NCBI GenBank assembly: GCA_020723285.1
Contig: DYJE01000045.1
Location: 1-32,153 of the forward strand
Direction: 5' to 3'
DNA length: 32,153 nucleotides
Source: Desulforapulum autotrophicum
Lineage (GTDB): Bacteria > Desulfobacterota > Desulfobacteria > Desulfobacterales > Desulfolunaceae
Positions 15,376 to 22,571 of the stretch are shown here, piece by piece (within the stretch, counting starts at the first letter, position 1; the number at the start of each line of letters is the position of its first letter). Position numbers and translations under genes: made by a program. The notes beneath the pieces were generated by a model. That model worked only from the letters and a program-made list of their open reading frames with translations. It was not told the DNA's origin and made no database searches.

Positions 15376-16485
15376 TTACAATTCATATGTCAGGGGCACC
15401 CGCACCTGAATAGAAAAATCAGGATCATTGTTTGTCAGGCCGATTCCCAGCCTGACATTCACAGATTTTTTTGGAGAGATATTCCATCCGGTGCCTACAC
15501 TGAATACGGAAGACAGCGACCCTTTTGTTTTAACATCAGATGTATTCGGCCCTTTCCAGTCAAGTGTCGTCGAAGATTGATAGGAATATTGGTATCCCAG
15601 TGTCAGTGTCGCTTTATAGGACAGGGAATATCCAATCCCCATGGAGAAAGAATAAACCTCACCGGGTTTCACGCTGGCAAGGGAAATACCTGATTCTCCT
15701 TGCGACCCTGATTTGTAATTCAAGTGGGTCGTTTCAATTCCATGGTCAATATTGACTCCCCCGAACACGACCAAGGGGTCAACGGATTTGCTCATGTTAC
15801 AACCCAGGCCAATGGAGTACACCCCGTTACCCGTTGACAACTCTGTCGTGGTGTCAATTTTATACGGGCTTCGCCCTGTCGGACATGTCAGGGTGCCTGA
15901 GAGAATAATGGATGGAAGATCACCACCGCTTTTGATGGGCTGAAAGAGGCAGCCAAAGGACACATCCCCCAAATCTGAAACGTCTTTTGCAGTGCTGCTT
16001 GTCTGGCTGTTGTACTTATAGACAAAGGGGAAATTTGCGTTCACGGTCATGTTTTCTTTGACCGGATATTCGACAAAAAAAGAATTGGTCACTGTATGGT
16101 ATGAATTGTGTGCGACATCAGTTACCGAACTTCCGGCGGCCTGAACTTCATCGAAAGAATCTCCCGCGTACCTGATGCTGTATTCAAATCCAAGGTTCCC
16201 CGGTTTCATCAGCGTGTAATCACGGCCAGCCGCTGTCAGGATAGCCTCATCGCCGGATGTTTTTTCCTCTTCCGTTGTTTCGAGCCGCCTTCGTATGTCG
16301 TTTTCTTCCTCCATCTTTGTCAGCTTGTCTTCAAGCTTTTTTATCTGATCTTTAAGCTGATCGATGTCACTTAAAGGCTTTGCCGGTTCAGACACAACAA
16401 CAGGAGCTTCCTCAGAAAAACCAGGAATGGAAACACTCATAATTGTTATTAATATCATCATGCATTTGAAAAGAATCTTTATCAC
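15376..16485 (-). CDS. Coiled-coil plus beta-barrel outer membrane pore (FapF-like / FilC-like)
   Basis: 369 residues from a GTG at 16485, chosen because GGAGG lies 7 bases upstream and the signal peptide then begins cleanly (IKILFKCMMILITIMSVSIPGFS). An ATG 33 bases further out has no ribosome site. After the signal comes a heptad coiled coil at about 39-75 (DIDQLKDQIKKLEDKLTKME). Then beta strands typical of an outer membrane barrel run to the terminal PLTYEL. A periplasmic coiled coil before a 12-strand barrel is the architecture of FapF, the pore that secretes Fap amyloid subunits in Pseudomonas. It lies 46 bases after the C39 peptidase gene, as expected for an export pair. The family assignment rests on architecture and neighbours; I ran no search. 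Confidence 0.82.
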   Translation of the reverse strand: MIKILFKCMMILITIMSVSIPGFSEEAPVVVSEPAKPLSDIDQLKDQIKKLEDKLTKMEEENDIRRRLETTEEEKTSGDEAILTAAGRDYTLMKPGNLGFEYSIRYAGDSFDEVQAAGSSVTDVAHNSYHTVTNSFFVEYPVKENMTVNANFPFVYKYNSQTSSTAKDVSDLGDVSFGCLFQPIKSGGDLPSIILSGTLTCPTGRSPYKIDTTTELSTGNGVYSIGLGCNMSKSVDPLVVFGGVNIDHGIETTHLNYKSGSQGESGISLASVKPGEVYSFSMGIGYSLSYKATLTLGYQYSYQSSTTLDWKGPNTSDVKTKGSLSSVFSVGTGWNISPKKSVNVRLGIGLTNNDPDFSIQVRVPLTYEL

Positions 16486-16531
16486 CTGGCGTCCTCCAGA
16501 TACCGTACCTTTTTCCATGATTAATCACGGA

Positions 16532-17284
16532 TTATCGTTTATACCTGCTCTTTGTCAGGTCGCTGTTATGAAAATCAACATCCCATTCCCTGGGGAGGTC
16601 GAAAGGTGCGCTGACATCGAACATCAAGGTTTTTTCCATGTCTTTGTCAATGAATCTGAGATCTTTTTCAGTGAGGGTAAGACACGTCAATGCCTTTCCA
16701 TATTTAGGTGAAACCCGGAAAAGGATTTGGTTGTACCACATCTTCTCGAACTGGTCGACAGAATAACTTCCGTTTCCGCGCCAGGGATCTGTTACAAAAA
16801 CATGGCCCTTGTGAATACCTTTTAAAACTACGAAATGACGGTATCCGAAAAGTTCCAGTGGAACAATGCAGGGCCACAGTTCAGGATTCTTCAGATCTGA
16901 TATTTCAGCATTATAGCCACCAGCCTTATAACCGAGGGCATCGACAAACTTTTGCATATCCCATAAAGAAAAAGCCCTCAGTTTTTTTATCTGCTCTTTA
17001 TCACCGTATTCAAGAAGGCCCTGGATGATCTGCTTTTCCGAAAAATTTTCACCCAGATAAAAATTGAGGATCGTTCCTAACGCGGCAGAACCACAACTGT
17101 AATCGTAATTCTGTTTCACCATGCAGCTGTTAATGGTTTCGGACAGCGGGGTCACTTCATATCGTATTCTTAATCGTTCATCGACACCTGCGGCTATATT
17201 CATCTCTCCCTTCGGAGATGTATGAAAAGGATGAAATCCTGCGATCAATCCCGCAAATATCATAAACGCTAAAGCAACATGCAT
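16532..17284 (-). CDS. Exported C39-family cysteine peptidase (FapD/FilB-like)
   Basis: 250 residues with a short hydrophobic N-terminus (MHVALAFMIFAGLIAGF), so the domain should face the periplasm. All C39 active-site elements are visible: Gln58 (oxyanion), Cys64 in QNYDYSCGSAALGT, His150 in GYRHFVVLKG and Asp166 in VTDPWRG. Stand-alone C39 proteins of this size with a signal sequence occur in the Fap amyloid operon (FapD) and in Acinetobacter fil clusters (FilB). ABC-transporter C39 domains are fused to membrane and ATPase parts, which are absent here. C39 enzymes cleave after double-glycine-type leaders, and the four AQAG proteins nearby are the obvious candidate substrates. It starts 19 bases after the stop of the preceding AQAG gene. 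Confidence 0.9.
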   Translation of the reverse strand: MHVALAFMIFAGLIAGFHPFHTSPKGEMNIAAGVDERLRIRYEVTPLSETINSCMVKQNYDYSCGSAALGTILNFYLGENFSEKQIIQGLLEYGDKEQIKKLRAFSLWDMQKFVDALGYKAGGYNAEISDLKNPELWPCIVPLELFGYRHFVVLKGIHKGHVFVTDPWRGNGSYSVDQFEKMWYNQILFRVSPKYGKALTCLTLTEKDLRFIDKDMEKTLMFDVSAPFDLPREWDVDFHNSDLTKSRYKR

Positions 17285-17303
17285 ATAAGCTCATACCTCA
17301 TAT

Positions 17304-18035
17304 TTACGGCGAATCCCACCACGGGGTACCGGATCCCGACAAGGGGAGAGATTTTTCGTCATACCCAGCCACAACCTGAATTCCAAAATTGCCAGGGTTC
17401 ATATTCAAGACGAAAAACAGTCCTTTGTCGCTGGTCGCGCTTGCATTGGAATCAAAAACAAAATTAACGGGACTTCCGGAAAGAACCGTTGACCTGTCGA
17501 GAATGGCGTCCGGACTTCCACTGCCGGTCAGTGAAGAACTGTAAATCCCGGTAAAGCTTGAAAAATTACCGCTGATGGTACCTTGCAGTCTGTTCGATCC
17601 GATAATCACACGTTCAAGAACAGGATCTGTTTTTGACAAATCGTCAAAATCGGTGATAAACACAAGTCCGTCAATGACAAGAGGATCGCTGGCGGATGTT
17701 CCGATCTTTAATGTATCCCATTTCTGGTCCCACCCCGCTGATCCGGCTTTCGTGTACCAGCCTGCCGCAAAGCTGTTAATGGTTGCATAGGTTTCGATAT
17801 GAATATCCAGAAACAGTCTGGCCGTGTTGTTATTGAGCGTAAAATTTGTAAATCCGGCCTGAGCTGTCGTTGTCTTGAGCTCGTCACCGGTCATAGCCTT
17901 AAGTTCAGAGTGGACAGGACCAGCGAAAAACAGAACATGGATGAAGGTCATGATCACCACAGCCAGCAAAATTACCCTGGGGCTAAATGCGCACCCTTTC
18001 TGCTTGCTGTTTTGTTTGATCATTGCCTGCATCAT
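17304..18035 (-). CDS. Exported AQAG-motif protein in the C39 operon (DUF6160-like)
   Basis: 243 residues from the ATG at 18035, where AGGA lies about 5 bases upstream; an in-frame ATG at 18071 lacks a ribosome site. A long n-region precedes the hydrophobic core (VILLAVVIMTFIHVLFF), with likely cleavage near VHS-E. Next comes LKAMTGDELKTTTAQAG with AQAG at 58-61. The mature part is Ser/Gly/Asn/Thr-rich with beta character and has no cysteine. The C-terminus GTPWWDSP differs from that of the other paralogues. The two AQAG genes are 41 bases apart and immediately precede the peptidase gene. A candidate exported subunit. Confidence 0.82.
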   Translation of the reverse strand: MMQAMIKQNSKQKGCAFSPRVILLAVVIMTFIHVLFFAGPVHSELKAMTGDELKTTTAQAGFTNFTLNNNTARLFLDIHIETYATINSFAAGWYTKAGSAGWDQKWDTLKIGTSASDPLVIDGLVFITDFDDLSKTDPVLERVIIGSNRLQGTISGNFSSFTGIYSSSLTGSGSPDAILDRSTVLSGSPVNFVFDSNASATSDKGLFFVLNMNPGNFGIQVVAGYDEKSLPLSGSGTPWWDSP

Positions 18036-18076
18036 ATCTTTCCTGTTCGCGACGATAAGTGAATTGATCATAAATT

Positions 18077-18997
18077 CTAAGGATTGCCAAGGCCTCTGCC
18101 CGGTATTTCGATATACAGCTTTTCAACCTTGATCCCGTCTATAGCGATACTGCCGAGATTATTGCCACCCATGTTCAAATTTTCCACGCGAATGGACCCC
18201 TCCATGGGAAGATTCAAAGCGATATAGCCTGTATTGTATCGCGGATTGGCGACCGAATATGAATTACCGCCGCTGTCCGTAAAATTCCAGCTGACGGTCT
18301 TGTCTCCTGAAAAATCAACACTTGCGGGAGAACCGGACAGGATATTTCCAATGGTAAATTCACCGGGCTCCACGACCCAGGTCGAAGGATCTTCCAATGT
18401 TCCGCTTGAAGAAGAAAACGACCGGGTAAAGGTTATTCCTGAAAGAGTTAATGACGATGACGAATTGTAATTATACTGGAATTTATCGACTTTCAGCCGC
18501 ATTCCAAGCTCAAAATCGATACCGCTGACCGCATGTGCTCCTGCGTAGAAATGAAAAGAAGAAATTCCAAAATTGTCTATGAAAAGACTGCCGATGGACG
18601 TATTGCAAAATACGATGTCATCCACAGTTATATCCGAAGAGAGATTCAAATCCGGGCTGTCCGCAAAAAACATGACTTTGTTATCATAAAGGCCGACATC
18701 CAGACTGAGGTGGTTGATGGATCCGTCATCGTTCATATCTTTTGAACCCGTGTCGAGCTTAGAGATGATCCCTATATTGTTAAAACTTATGGACTGCGCG
18801 GAGTCATTGGGATTCGAGATGCGAAAGTTGTCAAACTGATCCTCCCTGACCATATTGCCGATAGCAATATCAACACCGGCCTGGGCGACCACTTTTTTCA
18901 TTTCATTTGGCGTCAGGGATTCAAGAGCCACCGCCATGGTATTGTTCATAACAAACATAATAAGAAAGAGGCTCGTGAACCGGATCTTTTTTTTCAT
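18077..18997 (-). CDS. Exported AQAG-motif protein, first gene of the C39/beta-barrel operon (DUF6160-like)
   Basis: 306 residues from the ATG at 18997, with GGAGG 8 bases upstream. A longer frame would start inside that ribosome site. Signal peptide MKKKIRFTSLFLIMFVMNNTMAVA, then LESLTPNEMKKVVAQAG with AQAG at 38-41. The mature region has many short beta segments rich in Ser, Asn, Gly and Asp (SLDVGLYDNKVMFF; SFHFYAGAHAVSGIDF) and a C-terminal IEIPGRGLGNP. It is preceded by its own GEMM-I aptamer (19038-19104), whose closing strand can pair with the ribosome site. Confidence 0.85.
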   Translation of the reverse strand: MKKKIRFTSLFLIMFVMNNTMAVALESLTPNEMKKVVAQAGVDIAIGNMVREDQFDNFRISNPNDSAQSISFNNIGIISKLDTGSKDMNDDGSINHLSLDVGLYDNKVMFFADSPDLNLSSDITVDDIVFCNTSIGSLFIDNFGISSFHFYAGAHAVSGIDFELGMRLKVDKFQYNYNSSSSLTLSGITFTRSFSSSSGTLEDPSTWVVEPGEFTIGNILSGSPASVDFSGDKTVSWNFTDSGGNSYSVANPRYNTGYIALNLPMEGSIRVENLNMGGNNLGSIAIDGIKVEKLYIEIPGRGLGNP

Positions 18998-19000
18998 GAC

Positions 19001-19045
19001 GGGCGCCTCCACCATTTTCTATTATGTTAGTGCTATAGGCGGCCC
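19001..19045 (-). promoter_or_regulatory. Candidate riboswitch expression platform: P1 strand complementary to the ribosome site
   Basis: On the minus strand the 3' strand of P1 ends GGGCCGCCT (19045-19037), while the ribosome site reads AGGCGCCC (19008-19001, overlapping GGAGG). These pair over GGG/CCC and CGCCT/AGGCG with one bulged C. Pairing would hide the ribosome site. When ligand stabilises P1, the strand is used up and the site is free, so an 'on' switch is predicted. Confidence 0.5.
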
Positions 19046-19104
19046 GACCATCCGTTTTCAAACGGATTCGAAGCTTTCCGTCCCCGAATTACTTCGGGTT
19101 TGGC
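19038..19104 (-). promoter_or_regulatory. GEMM-I riboswitch aptamer before the C39 operon
   Basis: Minus strand: AAAAGCCAAACC, P2 CCCGAA/TTCGGG closed by GTAA, core GGGGACGGAAAGC, P3 with arms ATCCGTTT/AACGGAT, then GGTCGGGCCGCC closing P1. G at position 20, so c-di-GMP is the expected ligand. It lies 41 bases upstream of the ATG at 18997. Confidence 0.92.
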
Positions 19105-19146
19105 TTTTCTGATTCAGTAGTAAAAACTATTTTTATTTTACTAAAA

Positions 19147-19183
19147 AAGCCCCTTCCGGAACAGCAGGTTGAGGAAGGGGCTT
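19147..19183 (-). terminator. Strong terminator of the upstream AQAG gene
   Basis: Perfect 11-bp stem AAGCCCCTTCC / GGAAGGGGCTT with a 15-base loop, followed on the minus strand by TTTTTTA. It closes the 19229-19942 gene, so the C39 operon needs its own promoter within 19105-19146 or read-through from upstream. Confidence 0.92.
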
Positions 19184-19228
19184 CAAGTCGGACACTTACT
19201 TTTTTATTTTATCCAGCGATACAGAAGA

Positions 19229-19942
19229 TTAGTGAGCTGCGATTTCAACAACGCCGCTTACGATGGCCATTCTGCTTGCGCCTTTGGAGATGTTGATGAA
19301 GTTGGCACCGTCGTTAACTGCACCAGCCATTGCAACGCCTACATCATAAGTATCAGCTGTGGTGGTGATTTCAAGAGTAGGAAGACCAATAACAACGCCC
19401 ACTACATCAAGATCTGCCCAAGCAGCTGTTGAGAATTCATAAAGACCGTTGGCAAGAGCGATATTGTCGCAAACACCATTGGCAACCATTGCAGCTGCAG
19501 CAGCGGCTTTGGTGGGAGCGGCAGCAACGATACCATCAATAATTGCGCGTGAAGCTGCGGGGATGGCGTCTTTGTTGCCATTGTTACCTTCCATCAGGAT
19601 GTTGCAAGCACCAACGTCAATGGAAAGTGCAGCAGCTTTTACCCAGGGAGCGGTGTAACCGGAAGTGGTGAAATCCGTAGCTGAAGTCAGAGCGTTGTAA
19701 CCTTTGATGACATGTTTGTTGCTGATCACGATCGCACCGCCGTTTCCATCATAACCATCGGCGTCAGTGTAGGTGGTGGCGCCTACATACTGTTCGATAA
19801 CCACGTTGTCGAGGGTGATGCTAACACCAGCCTGACCGGTGGCGGCTTTCATGCTGTCGGCTGACATTGAGGTAAGAGCGAAAGCGGAAGAGCTGATCAT
19901 GAGAGATGCACCAAGGATTGCGCTGAGAGCTAATTTTTTCAT
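19229..19942 (-). CDS. Exported TGQAG-motif protein, putative main subunit (DUF6160/FilA-like)
   Basis: 237 residues from the ATG at 19942 with GGAGAAG 5 bases upstream. Signal peptide MKKLALSAILGASLMISSSAFA, then LTSMSADSMKAATGQAG with QAG at 37-39. The mature protein is rich in Ala, Gly, Val and Thr, has an alanine run (AAAAAAMVANG) and two cysteines (GACNIL and GVCDNI), and ends VSGVVEIAAH. It is a single-gene unit: its own GEMM-I riboswitch upstream and a strong terminator right after. This suggests expression at a different level from the export operon, as expected for a major secreted subunit. That role is inference; the shared motif with the three other exported proteins is direct observation. 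Confidence 0.85.
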   Translation of the reverse strand: MKKLALSAILGASLMISSSAFALTSMSADSMKAATGQAGVSITLDNVVIEQYVGATTYTDADGYDGNGGAIVISNKHVIKGYNALTSATDFTTSGYTAPWVKAAALSIDVGACNILMEGNNGNKDAIPAASRAIIDGIVAAAPTKAAAAAAMVANGVCDNIALANGLYEFSTAAWADLDVVGVVIGLPTLEITTTADTYDVGVAMAGAVNDGANFINISKGASRMAIVSGVVEIAAH

Positions 19943-19956
19943 TTTTCTTCTCCATA

Positions 19957-19986
19957 GTAAATTTAAAAAATTAATTGTAAATTTAC
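19957..19986 (-). promoter_or_regulatory. Inverted repeat in the leader between riboswitch and start codon
   Basis: GTAAATTTA and TAAATTTAC form a 9-bp stem around a 12-base A/T loop, directly before the ribosome site. Just upstream, TTACC-TCT-GGTAA could pair as an alternative to P1 closure of the riboswitch. Together they could be the expression platform. Confidence 0.45.
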
Positions 19987-19990
19987 CAGA

Positions 19991-20074
19991 GGTAACCCGA
20001 CCATCCGCCACGTTCGGCACTGCAACTTGACGGACTCGTTGGCTTTCCGTCCCCGGATTACTCCGGGTTTGGTC
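19991..20074 (-). promoter_or_regulatory. GEMM-I riboswitch aptamer with A at position 20 (GEMM-Ib, cGAMP type?)
   Basis: Minus strand: AAAAGACCAAACC, P2 CCCGGA/TCCGGG with GTAA loop, core GGGGACGGAAAGCC, an enlarged P3 of about 40 bases, then GGTCGGGTTACC. Aligned to the six other aptamers here, the base before CCAAACC is A instead of G. In Vc2 numbering this is position 20, which contacts the alpha guanine of the ligand. A20 is the known signature of Geobacter GEMM-Ib RNAs that prefer 3',3'-cGAMP. The ligand is inferred, not shown. Confidence 0.88.
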
Positions 20075-20088
20075 TTTTCTTTGGCGTT

Positions 20089-20118
20089 TTTTGCTTACGC
20101 ACCCCGCGTAAGGCAAAA
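20089..20118. other. Hairpin upstream of the A20 riboswitch
   Basis: TTTTGCTTACGC and GCGTAAGGCAAAA pair over 12 bp with one bulge around ACCCC. It may be a leader structure or the end of an unseen transcript. On the minus strand just upstream (20133-20112), AAAAGTTT-N11-GCC weakly recalls a sigma-28 promoter; I give that little weight. Confidence 0.4.
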
Positions 20119-20720
20119 TGTTTTAAAACTTTTTAAACACGTCTGTTCATTCAACGTTCGCGTTTGTATTCTTTTTAAGGTCCCCTCCTTTCCTGATAAG
20201 AAATGTCCCCACATTCCGTTTGTTAATCATCGTATCGTGACGCTTTCACATCACGGCTTGATCGGCGGTGAATCACCGGCCGAAAATGATTTTTAGTGTG
20301 AAAGAACCGCCTGTGTGACCGTTTTTTGAAATGAAACGTTTTAGCCTACCCTGGATACGTCGGTTGGTTCGTCGTTTCATGTCTTATAGAGAATCTTTCG
20401 TTTCGCTACATTCAGGTTTGTTCGCGGTGGGTTTCTTTATGAACCTCCCAGGTGACAAACTTTAAAACAATGTTCTCTAACGTTTACTGTGATAATTTTT
20501 ATTTACGATCATAGTCAGGTCGAATGATGTTTGTATAGCCGTTGATGTTTTGCTTTGTCAAACGAAAATTTTTGTTTTTTTTCATTTTTTTATTTTACGG
20601 TCATTAAAAAATCGTTTGTAAAACATTGATAATAGAGAATGTAAACGGTGTTTAGGTGTGCTCACAAAATGCATGGACAAACCGTTTCGGCCATACGGAC
20701 GTTAAATTATATGATTTCAA
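20119..20720. other. Gene-free A/T-rich upstream region of the putative main subunit gene
   Basis: No credible gene. The words CGTTT/AAACG and GTTTGTAAA recur densely (for example near 20335, 20370, 20398, 20478, 20560, 20612, 20645 and 20780). There is a 13-base palindrome CGGTGAATCACCG at 20266-20278. The long leader may hold regulator sites or a small RNA; nothing can be assigned. Confidence 0.35.
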
Positions 20721-21118
20721 GAGGTTGAATTCACGTAGTTTGTGAGGAAAATCGCGGAAATGCGCGAAATGACGATGGTTTGTAAACATGGTTCGCATGT
20801 TGGATCCGGGTTGTTGGGTCTGATTTGGGATAGATGTGTGGAACGCGGGTTGATTTTCCTGTTTCGTTAGGTCCCTTTTTTGGGGAGACTTGGGAAGGAG
20901 CTGGGCGAAAATGAGGGTGAGTGATGGGTGGATCGGCCCAGAGTAAGCGGGCCAGGGTCAGACATGGATTGAATATCACTGTAGCTGCGGTGCGTGGATT
21001 CCGGGTCGGCTTTGACATTGGAGGGCGCAGGTTATGCGGCGATGGTTGGGATTTTGGAGTGTGTGGTGATGCGGGGGCCGCCCGGAATGACACAGGATGG
21101 AGGGATGGGTTGCAGCTG

Positions 21119-21910
21119 TCATTCCGGGCGGCGGGTGTTTGGGTGAAAACGTGTGAGTTGAAAGCGGGCATAGTTTGGATGATGCAGGTTGAAACACGAG
21201 CTGACCCGGAATCCAGGGTGATGTGACGATGGCGTTGGTGGGTAAATGGGCGTGGATTCCGGGTCGGCTTTGGTGTTGGGGGGTGAGGGTTATGAGGGGT
21301 TGCCTGCCAAATTGGAGTGCAGGGTGAACCCACGGCCGCCCGGAATGACAGGATGGGAGGGGGCGGGTTGATTCGGATCAGGATGGGGGTGGGTTGATTG
21401 GGATGGCTTGAAATGCGGGTGAACTGGGGGGTTGGAGTTGGGTGATACTCCGTGGTGGGTCTGTTCAACAGGTTTGTTCGGTATGGGAGAGTTTCATTTT
21501 GTCATTCCGGGCGGCGGGTGTTTGGGTGAGAGCGTGTGAGTTGAAAGCGGACTTCGTGGGATGATGCAGGTTGAAACACATGCCGACCCGGAATCCAGGG
21601 TGGTGTGAAGACGGCGGTGGCGGGTAAATGGGCGTGGATTCCGGGTCGGCATTGGTATTGGGGGGTTAAGGTTATTCGGGGTGGTCTGTCATTTCGGAGG
21701 GTGGGGGTGAGCCCACGGCCGCCCGGAATGACAGGATGGGAGGGGGCGGGGTGATTCGGGCCTGGTTGAATTGAAAGGGACGAGTGCTTCGGATCAGGTT
21801 GGGAGGGGCGGGGTGATTCGGATGGGCGGGCCGGTTTGATAGGGATGGCTTGAAATGCGGGTGGACTGGTAGGTTGGAGATGGGCGACAATCCATGAAAC
21901 TGTTCTGCAG
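21119..21910. repeat. Two diverged direct copies of a G-rich intergenic repeat
   Basis: A block from 21119 (CATTCCGGGCGGCGGGTG) to about 21470 is repeated from 21501 to about 21910 with substitutions and an insertion. Each copy contains CCGACCCGGAATCCAGG-like, GCGTGGATTCCGGGTCGG and CCGCCCGGAATGACAGG segments, then a G-rich tail including GGGATGGCTTGAAATGCGGG. A less similar fragment lies at 20990-21090. From about 20760 to 22060 the plus strand is strikingly G-rich and C-poor. The long minus-strand frames here encode only low-complexity Pro/His/Thr-rich sequence and are not genes. Confidence 0.75.
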
Positions 21911-21940
21911 GTTGAGAGATCTGGAATTTGAGGATTGGGG

Positions 21941-22024
21941 CATTGTCGGGTTTTTAAGAACCCGACCTACGAGGGGTGATTGGGTCATTTGTCGGGTTTC
22001 GGTCCTCAACCCGACATACGAGGG
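21941..22024. repeat. Two adjacent REP-like palindromes
   Basis: CATTGTCGGGTTTTTAAGAA followed by CCCGACCTACGAGGGG, then TTTGTCGGGTTTCGGTCCT with CAACCCGACATACGAGGGG. Both point the same way, about 47 bases apart, and belong to the family seen at 178-352. Confidence 0.75.
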
Positions 22025-22571
22025 GTGGAATTTGGATGGATCGGTGAGATAGGGCCGGTTGATCGGGTCTCGACAAGGCGTGAAAGGGCTGTTTCTCCCG
22101 GATGATCGGGAAAATGATTGGCCATTCAGTTTGGACCTGGTGAATTAACCCAGACCCTGTTGGGAATATTTCACAGACTATGACATGAATTACACAGCGA
22201 ATTGGAACATAAATTCCACAATAGCCTGAAAGTACAGAGAATTGTATGTGAACAAACCTGTAAAATAACATTGTTTGCGCAGCCAAATACGGTTTGTCAT
22301 ATGGCACATCAATTGCAGATATTATTCAGCAAGTCCGAGGGAGGGCGGATGAGGTTAGAACAGATGTTAATGAATGTTGAATCATCACTGAATACAATGT
22401 GGCTTAACACTTGAAAAATCGCTGACACTGTGGTTTTCGCCGTTGCGATGCGATATACGATTCGCGTTTCATTTCGGCGATATATCCGGCGTATTGGCCT
22501 GAAATACGACATGGCCCGACGGACAGGACTATTTTTCGCCCGTCGGAGCCCTATATATATAAGGTAGGATT
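22025..22571. other. Gene-free stretch downstream of the Lgt-like gene
   Basis: No gene seen. The only clear structure is a hairpin at about 22516-22546 (CCGACGG ... CCGTCGG) beside a TATATATA run. It could end the Lgt-like transcript but lacks a clear T-run. Confidence 0.35.

Noticed and set aside
20731-21468. 245-codon minus-strand ORF rich in Pro/His/Thr
   Set aside because: Low-complexity translation of the G-rich repeat block; it contains the dispersed CCGGAAT repeat several times and has no signal of coding.
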